Below are positions 9,290-18,634 of a DNA stretch of 64,000 nt, piece after piece. Source of the stretch: Adhaeribacter arboris (GTDB lineage: Bacteria > Bacteroidota > Bacteroidia > Cytophagales > Hymenobacteraceae); contig NZ_PYFT01000001.1 in NCBI RefSeq assembly GCF_003023845.1, positions 3,968,001 through 4,032,000 on the forward strand, written 5' to 3'. How positions within the stretch are numbered: the stretch's first letter is position 1; each line of letters opens with the position of its first letter. The translations under genes and the position numbers were made by a program. Below the pieces are notes generated by a model, which was not told where the DNA came from, did not search any database, and saw only the letters and a list, made by a program, of their open reading frames with translations.

Positions 9290-12200
9290 TTAAAAAGTTA
9301 CCTGTACTCCTAAGACAAAATTCCGAGCGATAGGGTACAAGTCGAGACTGCCCAGGCCTGGCTCTAAACCAGTAACACTAATAGCGGCTGGATCCAGACC
9401 GGTAAATTTGGTTAGAGTAAATACATTCCGGATAGTGCCATACAACCGGAAATTTTCAATTTGCTTCACGCCTAATTTGGGTGCCCAACCTAAAGTCAAA
9501 TTATCTAACCGGAAATAGTTACCGCTCTCCAGGAAATAATCGGTAATTACTTTACCAGATTTGATGTGCGCATTACGACCATAAGCATCCTTCAACAGGT
9601 TTACCCCTGGTTCGGAAGTAAGCCCATAATACATTTGGTACAAATTAAGAATGTCATAGTCAAAACGGCCCCGGAAAAAGAGGGTCAGGTCGAAGTTGTG
9701 ATAAGTAAAAGAGTTGTTCCAAGCTACATCGTAGCGCGGCATGCCATGACCAATTTGTGTACGGTCACGGTTCCGGTCACCTTCCTCCGAAGCTTTAATC
9801 TTTTCGGTACCTTCCTGGCCATTTTTCCAGATTAAAATGTTACCATCATCATCTACACCGGCGTACTTATAACCATAAAAACTACCTATTTCAGAACCTT
9901 CCTGCAAACGGTAGGCCTCCCCGGGGTTACCCGGAGAAGGTAATGATCCTAAATCCTGGTAGTCGGCTCTATAAATGCCACTGGAAAATTCATCCATTCT
10001 GGATTTTGCATAAGAAGCAGTAAGACTAGTTGAATAATTAAAAGCTTCGGTATTTACTAATTGGGCATTTAAGGTTAATTCAAAACCACGAGAGCTTTGC
10101 GTACCTACGTTCACGTACATCCGGTCGTGGAGATAAGGGGGAACCGGAACCTGGTAATCATTTATTAAATCGCTGCTCTTCCGAATAAAGGCATCAAATG
10201 ATCCGCTTAGCTTACTAGAAAACAAGGTAAAATCTAACCCGGCATTATAAGCAACGGATCTTTCCCAACGCAAATCGGGGTTGTAATTATTAGCCGGGCC
10301 CCATACCTGGATCCATTCTCCCTGGTCGTTTTGATAACGGCCATATCCTGTATAACGAGGCATAGCGGTATAACGATCAAAACCAGAACGGCCAGTTACG
10401 CCGTACGATACCCGTAATTTTAAATCGTTAATGACTTTTAGATTTTGAAGACCAGGTAAGTTAGAAATCCGCCAGGCCGCTGAACCAGCCGGGAATAAAC
10501 CCCATTTATTATTAGGCCCAAACTTGGTATTACCTTCGTACCGTACTGAACCGGTCAAGAAGTAGGTATCGGCAAAGCCATAATTTACCCGGCTCAGAAA
10601 ACCAATGGTTTTTTCTTTACTTTTCCAGGAATCCATCCCCAACCGACCTGCTTCGTTACTATAAAGCCCCGATTCTAAGTTATTATAAGAAAAAGCATCC
10701 GATAAGAAATCCTCATTTTCGGCCCAAAAACCTTGGTTATTAAATTCCTGGTAAGAATATCCAGCTAACGCTTTTAAATCGTGCTTTCCGAAAGTTGCAT
10801 TGTAATTGCCGGTCCACTCTAAAGTATAATCTCTCCAACGTTCATTCTGAAGTCGGGCCCGACCTAAACGTCCGGAGTTAATGGAACCAGAATTCTGAGA
10901 ACCATAATACTCTCGACGTAACATATCCTGACTTTGGCGGGCTACCTTGAGATCCGTACTCAAATTTTTCAGAATATTCAGGCGGGTAGTAATATCGATA
11001 ATGGAATAAGATCGGTCAGCGCCATTTTCGCGGGTGGTTAAATCCTGCACCGGGTTGAACGTATTATACCCCTGTAAATTATTGTACCGTAAAGGGTTGT
11101 TAGGGTCCATTAACGGTATCGTCGGATTCAGCTGAACAGCTTGTCTAAAAGCACCATAGTTAGTGTATTCTTCGCCGGCATCGCGGAAAGACAAATTACC
11201 GTTAAACTCCAGTAACCCGTCTAATGCCCGCTGCATAAAATTAGCCCGTAGACCGTATTCTTTGCGGTCAGTGGCAATATCAATGCCTTGTTTAGTCCGG
11301 TATTGGCCCGAAATCCGAAAAACAGAATTCTCGTTACCCCCGGAAACTGCCAGGGAGTGGTTCTGACCAAAATTATTTTCCCGAATTAGTTCATCGTACC
11401 AGTTGGTACGGGCGCCCCGATCCGTATCTCGTTGCTTCTCCAAAAACTCTTCTGCCGAAAGTATATCCGGCTTGACGGCTACAGCATCATGTTCTACATA
11501 ACTATCATAAGTAACGTTTACTTTACCGCTGCGACCTCTTTTGGTTTGTACCAGAATTACGCCATTAGCTCCCCTTGAACCGTAGATGGCCGCCGAAGCG
11601 GCATCGCGCAGTACGGTAATAGATTCAATGTCCTGTTGCGCTACGTTCCGGAGGTCACCACCCGGCATACCATCAATTACTACCAGTGGTCCGTTACCTG
11701 CCTTATAGGACGAAGCACCCCTTACCTGAACATCGGTACTCCGGTTCGGGTCAGCCGCCGCTGGGTTAGAAATAGTTACGCCCGGTACTTTTCCATCAAT
11801 CAATTGCAAAGGACTGTTAACGGCTCCCTGCACAAAATCTTTACTGGTAACGGTAGTTACCGCGCTGGTTAATTCCCGTTTTTGTACGGTACCATAACCT
11901 ACAATTACTACTTCTTCCAGGGCTTTGGTATCGGGTACTAGGCCAATGTTAAAGGTAGTTTGGTTATTAATGGCTATTTCTTTGGTTTGATAGCCAATAA
12001 ACGATATTACTAAAGTACCGGTACCATCGGGAGTACTCAGCGTGAAATTACCATTCGGGTCGGTGGTGGCTCCGGTGGTAGTGCCTTTTAACAGCACCGT
12101 TGCCCCCGGAATACCTTCGCCTTTTTCATCGGTTACTTTACCGCTAATATCCAGGACAACCGCTACGTTCGTATTAATTGGTTCTGCAATAATATTAACC

Positions 12201-12649
12201 GACTGCGGCAATAAAGCTAAATAACTGCCGCGTGCTGTTCCGGCGCTATCCAATTGTAGGGCTTCTTTATTGATTTTATCGGCATCGCTTACTTTTACCG
12301 GCGATATAACGTAAGTATTGGCGCCAATCTTCTCAAATTTAAGTTGCAGCGGACTTAGAATAGCTTCTAATTCACTCTCTATACTCTGCCTCCGGTTGCT
12401 TTTCTCGTTTATTACAACCGTTTTGTTTTGCACAAATTCGTCTTTGTAGAAGAAAGCTACATCGTATTTTCTTTCTAAAATTTTTAACATTCCTTCCAGG
12501 CTGCTTCTTTTGTTTAAAGAAGTGGCTGTTTCCGTGCCGGTATTATTGGCCGTGAGTTGCGAGGAGAGTACTTGTTGCCCATTCACATGAAAGCTAATCA
12601 ACGCTGCAGCTACGCACGCGACGCTTTTGTATGGTATTTTTACTTTCAT
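9290..12649 (-). CDS. SusC/RagA family TonB-linked receptor with N-terminal STN signalling domain
   Basis: Outer-membrane TonB-dependent receptor, 1119 residues from the Met at 12649 (MKVKIPYKSV), chosen because the ten extra residues of the longer frame precede a good signal peptide. Order: signal peptide (to about 30), secretin/TonB short N-terminal (STN) domain (about 45-115, with LEGMLKILERKYDVAFFYKD), a linker, carboxypeptidase-regulatory-like domain (GKVTDEKGEGIPGATVLLKG), plug with VVIVGYGTVQKRELTSAV and ITVLRDAASAAIYGSRGANG, then barrel. The STN domain is the part that in FecA-type transducers touches the FecR anti-sigma factor in the periplasm, and FecR and ECF sigma genes lie immediately upstream. 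It should both import ligand and report its presence. Confidence 0.95.
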   Translation of the reverse strand: MKVKIPYKSVACVAAALISFHVNGQQVLSSQLTANNTGTETATSLNKRSSLEGMLKILERKYDVAFFYKDEFVQNKTVVINEKSNRRQSIESELEAILSPLQLKFEKIGANTYVISPVKVSDADKINKEALQLDSAGTARGSYLALLPQSVNIIAEPINTNVAVVLDISGKVTDEKGEGIPGATVLLKGTTTGATTDPNGNFTLSTPDGTGTLVISFIGYQTKEIAINNQTTFNIGLVPDTKALEEVVIVGYGTVQKRELTSAVTTVTSKDFVQGAVNSPLQLIDGKVPGVTISNPAAADPNRSTDVQVRGASSYKAGNGPLVVIDGMPGGDLRNVAQQDIESITVLRDAASAAIYGSRGANGVILVQTKRGRSGKVNVTYDSYVEHDAVAVKPDILSAEEFLEKQRDTDRGARTNWYDELIRENNFGQNHSLAVSGGNENSVFRISGQYRTKQGIDIATDRKEYGLRANFMQRALDGLLEFNGNLSFRDAGEEYTNYGAFRQAVQLNPTIPLMDPNNPLRYNNLQGYNTFNPVQDLTTRENGADRSYSIIDITTRLNILKNLSTDLKVARQSQDMLRREYYGSQNSGSINSGRLGRARLQNERWRDYTLEWTGNYNATFGKHDLKALAGYSYQEFNNQGFWAENEDFLSDAFSYNNLESGLYSNEAGRLGMDSWKSKEKTIGFLSRVNYGFADTYFLTGSVRYEGNTKFGPNNKWGLFPAGSAAWRISNLPGLQNLKVINDLKLRVSYGVTGRSGFDRYTAMPRYTGYGRYQNDQGEWIQVWGPANNYNPDLRWERSVAYNAGLDFTLFSSKLSGSFDAFIRKSSDLINDYQVPVPPYLHDRMYVNVGTQSSRGFELTLNAQLVNTEAFNYSTSLTASYAKSRMDEFSSGIYRADYQDLGSLPSPGNPGEAYRLQEGSEIGSFYGYKYAGVDDDGNILIWKNGQEGTEKIKASEEGDRNRDRTQIGHGMPRYDVAWNNSFTYHNFDLTLFFRGRFDYDILNLYQMYYGLTSEPGVNLLKDAYGRNAHIKSGKVITDYFLESGNYFRLDNLTLGWAPKLGVKQIENFRLYGTIRNVFTLTKFTGLDPAAISVTGLEPGLGSLDLYPIARNFVLGVQVTF

Positions 12650-12732
12650 AAAAACTAGAATTAAAGGTTTACAACGCATAAGTAATTAAGTAATGGCATT
12701 AACCGTCCGAAAGCGGCCCCAACAATAAGAGC

Positions 12733-13698
12733 CTATTCCTTTTGAATAGTTATCTGGTTATTATTCTTTGATATTTTTAAGTCAAATGCTTTGCTCAGGC
12801 TCAGTAATAATACTTCTACATCTTGTTTCGGTACCCGGCCCGAAAAAGTATGATGGAGCAAACTTGTGTCCGTTACTGTTACCCGCAAACCGTAGGTATC
12901 TTCCAGAATAGCCACTAATTCCCGCAGAGAGGTTTTATCTAAAACCAGCAGTTTGCTGCTCCACGAGGAGTATTTTTCGGGGTTTACTTTGGTTTTGGCT
13001 ACTTTAGTAGTATGAGGCACGAGCTCTACCATTTCGCCGGGCTGCATAATAATTTCCTGCTCTAAATCCGGCAGATGCAACCGTACTTTACCAGATTTTA
13101 AAACCACCCGCGAGTCGTTGCGCCGGCTGGTTACATTAAACTCGGTACCCAGCACTTCTACCTGCATTTTACCGGGCACATTCACTAAAAATTTTTGATG
13201 GTTTTGCGTGTGCTTTACCGAGAAAAAAGCTTCGCCTTGCAGAATTATTTCGCGGTTTTGCGTCGTATTCCAAGGAGTATATTCCACTACCGAGTTGCCG
13301 TTTAAAGTAATCTTGGAACTATCGGGCAAGGTAAAAGTAGCTATCTCGCCGTAATCGGTAGTTAAAACAACTTTATTCGCCCGGAAAAACAGTTTATAAG
13401 AAATAGCCAGCGCCAACAATCCAACAACTGCCGCGGCTACTCTAAGGTACTTAACCGGCCGCATTCTAATAATTTTAGCTTCTTTTTCTGCTTTTAGTAT
13501 TACTGTTCCTTGAATCTTTTGCCGGATACCTGCTAAAATTTTTTCTTCCAGTCTTCTTTTTTCTTCCGCGGATAAAGCAGGGGTGTAGGGTTGCTCTCCG
13601 GAAAAAGCATTATAGTACTGCTCTACTAAAGCCCGTTCTTCGGGAGTAGCAGTTCCCTGTAAATATTTTTGAATAAGCAGGTGAATAGGGGTTTTCAT
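12733..13698 (-). CDS. FecR family anti-sigma factor
   Basis: Inner-membrane anti-sigma regulator relaying the signal from the STN receptor to the sigma factor. Start taken at the internal Met at 13698 (MKTPIHLLIQKYL), the usual FecR beginning; the frame extends 7 codons further to 13719. Cytoplasmic N-terminal sigma-binding region (about 1-80), one membrane helix (about 86-103, VAAAVVGLLALAISYKLFF), periplasmic FecR domain (about 110-230, with GEAFFSVKH and VEVLGTEFNV), and C-terminal DUF4974 domain (about 245-321), which binds the STN domain. Stop is TAG. Lies 83 bases upstream of the receptor. Confidence 0.94.
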   Translation of the reverse strand: MKTPIHLLIQKYLQGTATPEERALVEQYYNAFSGEQPYTPALSAEEKRRLEEKILAGIRQKIQGTVILKAEKEAKIIRMRPVKYLRVAAAVVGLLALAISYKLFFRANKVVLTTDYGEIATFTLPDSSKITLNGNSVVEYTPWNTTQNREIILQGEAFFSVKHTQNHQKFLVNVPGKMQVEVLGTEFNVTSRRNDSRVVLKSGKVRLHLPDLEQEIIMQPGEMVELVPHTTKVAKTKVNPEKYSSWSSKLLVLDKTSLRELVAILEDTYGLRVTVTDTSLLHHTFSGRVPKQDVEVLLLSLSKAFDLKISKNNNQITIQKE

Positions 13699-13887
13699 CG
13701 CCGGGGTTTTGCGGTACATCTATAGGACACTGCTCCCCTGCCCTTACCGCCATCCCGACAGAAAATATTTTTTATTTTTTAATAAATTTAGAAAAGCACT
13801 ACCCCATAACTGGTAATAGCTACAAAAGAAAGGAGGACACGAAAAATAGGAAAGAATAAGAATTTAGTTATAACTTATTTTTGTGGC

Positions 13888-14463
13888 TTAGAATAGCCAC
13901 AAAAACAGCAGCGTGAAGGTGAAATCTTTTAAATTAAACCGTAATACGCGTAAAGCCTTACCCACCTGCTTTTCCACGGTATTTACCGATACGTTTAATT
14001 TAAGCGCAATTTCTTTAAAAGAAAGTTGTTCCCGCCGGCTTAACTCGAAAGCAGCCCGGCATTTTTCGGGCAAATTACTTACCTGGTTTTGATACGCCGA
14101 TTCTAAATCATTCACGTAAATTTCTTCTTCTAAATTATTAGTAATAGCAGAGGCTTCTTCCCGGACAACCTGCAGGTGGGTTTCCCGAACCTTTTCGTGC
14201 CGCAGGTGATTTAAAATCCGGAACTTTAACGCGCCAAACAAATAGGCGGCTACTGATTCTTTAATTTGAATCTGATCTTTTTTTTCCCAAAGCTCCACGA
14301 ACAAATCCTGAATGATTTCTTCGGCTTTTTCCGGAGAATGCACACGTTTATAGGCCACATCGAATAATTCCGGCCAATACTGCCGGTAAATACTATCGAA
14401 TGTTGTTAAATCCTTTATTTTAAAGGGTGTGTCTGTTTGTTTGGTAGTAGTTGGAGCAGCCAA
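13888..14463 (-). CDS. RNA polymerase ECF sigma-70 factor (FecI-like)
   Basis: Extracytoplasmic-function sigma factor, 191 residues, expected to be held by the FecR protein and released when the STN receptor binds ligand. Region 2 (about 24-95) has EKAEEIIQDLFVELWEKKD and region 4 (about 125-175) has LPEKCRAAFELSRREQLSFKEIALKL followed by NVSVNTVEKQV. The C-terminus ends in a hydrophobic tail (TFTLLFLWLF) that is common in Bacteroidota FecI-type factors. It is the first gene of the minus-strand locus and is divergent from the MarR-like gene at 14725. Confidence 0.93.
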   Translation of the reverse strand: MAAPTTTKQTDTPFKIKDLTTFDSIYRQYWPELFDVAYKRVHSPEKAEEIIQDLFVELWEKKDQIQIKESVAAYLFGALKFRILNHLRHEKVRETHLQVVREEASAITNNLEEEIYVNDLESAYQNQVSNLPEKCRAAFELSRREQLSFKEIALKLNVSVNTVEKQVGKALRVLRFNLKDFTFTLLFLWLF

Positions 14464-14553
14464 TTATGTAATATATTTATACCTAATTGTTTATATAATT
14501 CCGTCGAAAAATATAACCAATTTACCGGCTTAACTTTACATATCCAATCTTTG

Positions 14554-14584
14554 CCAAATTAGGTGCAAAATAGTACTGCAAAAA
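14554..14584 (-). promoter_or_regulatory. Candidate Bacteroidota-type promoter for the ECF sigma gene
   Basis: On the minus strand TTTTTG (14584-14579) is followed after 17 bases by TAATTTGG (14561-14554), one base off the TAnnTTTG consensus for the -7 element of the Bacteroidota housekeeping sigma factor. It would give a leader of about 85 bases. Judged by eye only. Confidence 0.3.
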
Positions 14585-14724
14585 TTTCAGTGTGCGCGGC
14601 AACACACTAAAAAAGTAATAAAAAGATGCCGAATAGTATTAAAATTTACTCCTTAACTAAATATTTTTTTGCAAGAAAATTATTTTAAAAAATAGCTCTT
14701 ACCCCTCAACCAGCAACAGTAAAC

Positions 14725-15141
14725 ATGCAAGCAAAAAACCTTCCCATTGGCTATTGGATAAAACAAGCGGATACTTTACTTACCCAGGGCATTGATGCGC
14801 TACAAAGCTCTTTGGGACTAACCAGATTAAAATGGCAGATGCTGCATACCATTCGGGAAAAAGAGCCAATACATACCAACGAATTAACCGCCCTGTTAAA
14901 GCCCTTCGCCGAAAAAAGTGTCTTAGAAACTACTTTAGAAGCGCTGAAGCAAGACTCATTGATTTTGGAAAAAGAGGAACCACTATCTCTTACAGCTAAA
15001 GGAATAACCTTACACGCAGTTTGCTTTGAGCAGCAAAAAACTTTCCGGCAAAAGGCTATGGCGGGTATTACCGAGCAACAATACGAACAAACCGTGGCTA
15101 CTTTGCAAAAAATAGCAGAAAACCTTTCGCCCCAAATATAG
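14725..15141 (+). CDS. MarR-like winged-helix transcriptional regulator
   Basis: 138-residue small DNA-binding protein. The centre has a winged-helix pattern: LGLTRLKWQMLHTIREKEPIH, then a recognition helix region with KSVLETTLEALKQDSLILE and the wing LSLTAKG. The N- and C-terminal helices would form the dimer. The pattern fits MarR; the ligand is unknown. It is divergent from the ECF sigma gene, with 261 bases of shared upstream DNA, and is followed by a separate plus-strand gene at 15361, so the target may be either neighbour. Confidence 0.7.
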   Translation: MQAKNLPIGYWIKQADTLLTQGIDALQSSLGLTRLKWQMLHTIREKEPIHTNELTALLKPFAEKSVLETTLEALKQDSLILEKEEPLSLTAKGITLHAVCFEQQKTFRQKAMAGITEQQYEQTVATLQKIAENLSPQI

Positions 15142-15360
15142 CTTTGGGCTGCCCGTATAAATAGTTAAAAGGCAACCCGAAGATAAAAATTGCCTAACGA
15201 ACAAGTATTTACCCCTTAATTAAGAAGAAATAGCCCATTCATTTACCCAAGCCGCTTTCTTTAATTTACTTTTATATTTAGTATCTGGTTATTTAATAGA
15301 ATCGTCCGGTTCTGATTTTGAGTCTGTCTTATATTTACACCACCATTACCCCATCAAGAA

Positions 15361-16437
15361 ATGACTTCAGCTGATATTGCCCTGAATCGCCTTTTTAATC
15401 AGCAAATTGAACGAACGAAGTTTACGGCTCCGGGCGAGCTGGTGCATTGGCTAGGAGCCATCCAAGCGCAAGACTATGCAATGGCCAAATGGGCGATTGG
15501 TTTACGCGTGCCGGATGGCACCGACCAAGTTGTAGAAGATGCCATTAACCAAGGCCATATTATCCGGACCCATATCTTACGCCCTACCTGGCATTTTGTG
15601 GCTGCTCCCGATATCCGGTGGATGTTACAGTTAACCGCGCCGCACCTAAAAAGAATAGCCGCTTCCATAAACCGGAAATTAGAATTAGACGATCTACTAT
15701 TTCCGAAAATTTACCAGATTCTGACAAAATCTTTAGCGGGCGGCCAGCAGCTTACCCGGCAAGAACTAATGGCGGCACTTAACCAGGCGGGTATTCCAAC
15801 CAATGCTTTACGAGCTAGTTATATTATGTTTCAGGCAGAAATAGAGGGAATTGTGTGTAACGGGGCCAGACGAAATAAACAATTTACCTACGCCTTACTA
15901 GACGAAATAATACCTCCCGCCACCCAAACTTTTTCCCGGAACGAGGCTTTGGCCGAACTGGCTAAGCGTTATTTTACCAGCCACGGCCCCGCCACCATTC
16001 AGGATTTTGCCTGGTGGAGTGGCTTGTCTTTAACCGATGCCCGCCTGGGTCTGGCTCATACTAAAGCTAATCTAATCTTTGAAATTGTAGTTGGCCAAAC
16101 GTATTGGTTCGCGGAAAAAGCTGCTATTGAAATACCTAAGCAGGAAAACTTGCATTTACTGCCGGCTTTCGACGAGTTTATGGTGAGCTACAAAGACCGA
16201 ACGGCTTCCCTTTTACCCGCTTATTCAAAAGCAACTATTACCGGTAATGGCATATTTAAACCTATACTGGTGGTAAACGGAAAAGTAGCTGGGCTTTGGC
16301 AACCTGTTCCGCAAAAAAATAAAATAAAAGTGCTGCTTTCCCTTTTTGATTCGTCCGCTAATTTGAATGAAGAATTATTGGCAACTGCGGTTAAGAAATA
16401 TGGGATTTTCCGGAATGCCCCCCTTAAGATCAGTTAA
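15361..16437 (+). CDS. Winged helix DNA-binding domain protein, HTH_42 family (AlkZ/YcaQ-like)
   Basis: 358-residue protein of the HTH_42 family, whose characterised members AlkZ and YcaQ are DNA glycosylases that unhook interstrand crosslinks or remove bulky alkylated bases. Visible family features: start with LNRLFNQQIERTKFTAPGELVHWLG, the short motif IQAQD at about residues 34-38 (AlkZ-type catalytic QxQ), THILRPTWHFVAAPDIRWML, and the C-terminal LLPAFDEFMVSYKDRTASL. The length fits a complete protein. The catalytic role is inferred from the QxQ motif only; many HTH_42 proteins are uncharacterised. Neighbours give no clear operon. Confidence 0.85.
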   Translation: MTSADIALNRLFNQQIERTKFTAPGELVHWLGAIQAQDYAMAKWAIGLRVPDGTDQVVEDAINQGHIIRTHILRPTWHFVAAPDIRWMLQLTAPHLKRIAASINRKLELDDLLFPKIYQILTKSLAGGQQLTRQELMAALNQAGIPTNALRASYIMFQAEIEGIVCNGARRNKQFTYALLDEIIPPATQTFSRNEALAELAKRYFTSHGPATIQDFAWWSGLSLTDARLGLAHTKANLIFEIVVGQTYWFAEKAAIEIPKQENLHLLPAFDEFMVSYKDRTASLLPAYSKATITGNGIFKPILVVNGKVAGLWQPVPQKNKIKVLLSLFDSSANLNEELLATAVKKYGIFRNAPLKIS

Positions 16438-16481
16438 TTTGAGCTGTTTATAACATTTATTTTCAGGATTTTGTATTCTCC

Positions 16482-16908
16482 ATGGCGAAAAATAAATTAC
16501 AGGATGTTGCTTTCCAGAGCGTAGATGATTTTCTGGCGTATCTGCCCGAAGATGAATTACCGGTAGTAGAATTTTTACGGAAATTTTTTTTTATTGCCTG
16601 CCTAACTGCACCGAAAAATTAGCTTACAATGTGCCGTATTACCGGGTAAACAAGAATATTTGTTTTATTTAGCCGGCATCTATAAAGTGGGGCAAGCAGG
16701 TAACTTACCAGGAGTAAGATTTGGTTTTACCAACGGCAACTTACTTCACGACGAAATAAACTACCTGAACCAAGGGAGCTGGAAACAAGTTTGCTGGTAA
16801 GATTTCACGAATGTCACCAATATAGAGGCTGACCTTCTGAAAGCTTATATTTTTGAAGCGGCTCTGGTAGATGAGCAATTTAAAAAAGTAAAAAAGAAAG
16901 GGTATTAA
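16482..16908 (+). pseudogene. Decayed DUF1801 (YdhG/CyaY-like) domain gene
   Basis: Starts ATG GCG AAA AAT and reads a DUF1801-like protein (FQSVDDFLAYLPEDELPVVE). It breaks at a run of nine T (16584-16592), after which the family sequence goes on in another frame (CLPNCTEKLAYNVPYYRVNK). There is an in-frame TAG at 16670-16672 where Trp is expected (CFI-W-PASIKWG), another frame change before 16714, and a TAA at 16798-16800 where Lys is expected in QVCWKDFTNVTNIEADLL. The final segment is EAALVDEQFKKVKKKGY, then TAA at 16906. At least four lesions, so it is dead. DUF1801 proteins are small and of unclear function. Confidence 0.8.
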
Positions 16909-17191
16909 GTATTTAAATTACAGGTCATAAAATAACATGGCAGAAAAAGCCTCACCATATTAAGAAGACCCGAAGAAATTAAATAAATACTCCCGAGAAA
17001 CAGTAAATTACCGGACCGATTGTATGTGCTGCTTACAAGCCAGGAGCAAAGCTCATTATATTTTCCTTGATTTATAGTAGGAAAGTACCAGAATAAGTTG
17101 CTGATTTTGTAATTGAAAAGAAATCAGTTAAAATATGTAAGCAACCCTTAAGAACGGGTAATACCAAAAGAATATTTTAAAATAAAAAAAC
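16909..17191 (+). other. Degraded intergenic DNA
   Basis: No intact gene. The stretch from 16937 starts like a coding sequence (ATGGCAGAAAAAGCC) but stops after 8 codons; it may be the remnant of a further small gene next to the DUF1801 relic. The last part should hold the promoter of the DUF1080 gene at 17192. Confidence 0.3.
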
Positions 17192-17932
17192 ATGGGTAGC
17201 AATATGAACAAAATGAGCATCCTACTTTTACTGGTTCTTGGATTTTTCTCTTTCACTAAGTCTAATAACGCGGGAGGTCCTTCGGCCAGTGATTCTTTAC
17301 AAATAAAATCCAAAAGTTTATTCAACGGCAAAGATTTAACGGGCTGGCATGTAGATGTCCCTCAAATGGATAATAATGCAAAAGCTAGAAATCCCTTTAT
17401 TGTTCGCAAGGGGCTATTAGTTAGTTTGGGAACTCCCGAAGGCCACTTGATTACCGATGCTAAATACCAGAACTATCGCCTTGAACTAGAATACCGGTTC
17501 GCGGCAAAACCGGGTAACTGCGGCGCTCTGGTGCATGTTTCTACCCCAAGGGCGCTTTACGAAATGTTCCCTAAATCCATCGAAGTGCAAATGATGCATC
17601 AGAATGCCGGCGATTTTTGGTGTATCGAAGAAGATATAACCGTACCTAACATGGAAAAGCGCCGGGGTCCAAAGGAAAAATGGGGTGTAAACGGCGATAA
17701 ACTGCGCCGGATTCCCAACCTAACCGATGGCTCCGAAAAACCACTAGGCCAGTGGAACTCGCTTACTATTGAATGCCTGGACAATGCCGTAAAAGTTTGG
17801 GTAAATAACGATTTGGTGAACTATGGCTTTAACGCTACCGCCCGGCAGGGCCAGATTGCGTTACAGGCGGAAGGTTCCGAAGTAGAATTCAGAAAAGTGT
17901 TGTTAACGCCCATCACGAAACTGAGCAAATAA
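17192..17932 (+). CDS. DUF1080 domain protein (3-keto-disaccharide hydrolase family), single domain
   Basis: 246-residue secreted protein with one DUF1080 domain. The start is uncertain among Met1, Met5 and Met8; all leave the same hydrophobic signal peptide (ILLLLVLGFFSF). Domain from about 42 to 242: KSLFNGKDLTGWHVDV, YRLELEYRFAAKPGNCGALVHV, IEVQMMHQNAGDFWCI, GQWNSLTIECLDNAVKVWVN and GQIALQAEGSEVEFRKV, all family hallmarks. Members cleave 3-keto-glycosides or act on plant glycosides; the substrate here is unknown. It is much shorter than the multidomain DUF1080 gene at the left edge and is not linked to a SusCD pair. Confidence 0.9.
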   Translation: MGSNMNKMSILLLLVLGFFSFTKSNNAGGPSASDSLQIKSKSLFNGKDLTGWHVDVPQMDNNAKARNPFIVRKGLLVSLGTPEGHLITDAKYQNYRLELEYRFAAKPGNCGALVHVSTPRALYEMFPKSIEVQMMHQNAGDFWCIEEDITVPNMEKRRGPKEKWGVNGDKLRRIPNLTDGSEKPLGQWNSLTIECLDNAVKVWVNNDLVNYGFNATARQGQIALQAEGSEVEFRKVLLTPITKLSK

Positions 17933-18010
17933 TCTGAAAGCCAACTAACTGCAGCTAATAGGATAGGTGTGACTGACGGAGTTGTATTTTCTTTTATCGA
18001 ATTTTACTGG

Positions 18011-18634
18011 TTACTTTAAAGTAGTTTGATTCTCTTCTTTCATGTAAAAACTAATTTGCTTTTCTGTGTCGTATTTACTGTTTTCCAGGGCGGCTATTAT
18101 TCTCTGCTTCTCCGCTTCGGTTTTGTTCTGACTTAACTTCTTCTTGGCTTGCAAATCCGTTACTTCTATTTCAAAGGCCACAATACCATGCAGCATTTTT
18201 AATTTAAAATCAATCGGCAAACGATGCCATTGTTCTAGATAATCGGCTTCGTAGGTAGTAATCATAGCCTCTAACTTTTTAAAAACTTCTTCCTTTTCCG
18301 AAATAATTTTACCCGTACCGTAGGCGTGAACAGCTAAGTAATTCCAGGTGGGTACGTTTAAATCTTTATCGTAATGCTGAGGTGAAATATAGGCGTGCGG
18401 CTCCGTAAAAATAACTAATACCTTATTGTCCGTTACTTCTTGCCATTGCGTATTCGCCTTCGCGAAATGAGACGTCAGAATAATTGTATCATCTCTTTTG
18501 CTAATACTAAAGGGCAAATGCGTAGCCGTTGGCAGATTATCTTTTACCGTTATTATGGTAGCAAAACTATACTGCTGCATGAAGCTTAAAATCTCGGATT
18601 CCTCCGTCATGGCGTTTAGCTTGGGTATGTACAT
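18011..18634 (-). CDS. FMN-binding negative transcriptional regulator, PaiB family
   Basis: 207-residue PaiB-type protein with a split-barrel flavin-binding fold. Starts with the family-typical MYIPKLN and has FATIITVKDNLPTATHLPF, ILTSHFAKANTQW, VLVIFTEPHAYISPQHY, VPTWNYLAVHAYGTGKII and MLHGIVAFEIEVTDLQAKKKLSQNK. PaiB of Bacillus represses degradative-enzyme and sporulation genes, though most homologues are untested. It stands alone on the minus strand after the astacin gene. Confidence 0.9.
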   Translation of the reverse strand: MYIPKLNAMTEESEILSFMQQYSFATIITVKDNLPTATHLPFSISKRDDTIILTSHFAKANTQWQEVTDNKVLVIFTEPHAYISPQHYDKDLNVPTWNYLAVHAYGTGKIISEKEEVFKKLEAMITTYEADYLEQWHRLPIDFKLKMLHGIVAFEIEVTDLQAKKKLSQNKTEAEKQRIIAALENSKYDTEKQISFYMKEENQTTLK

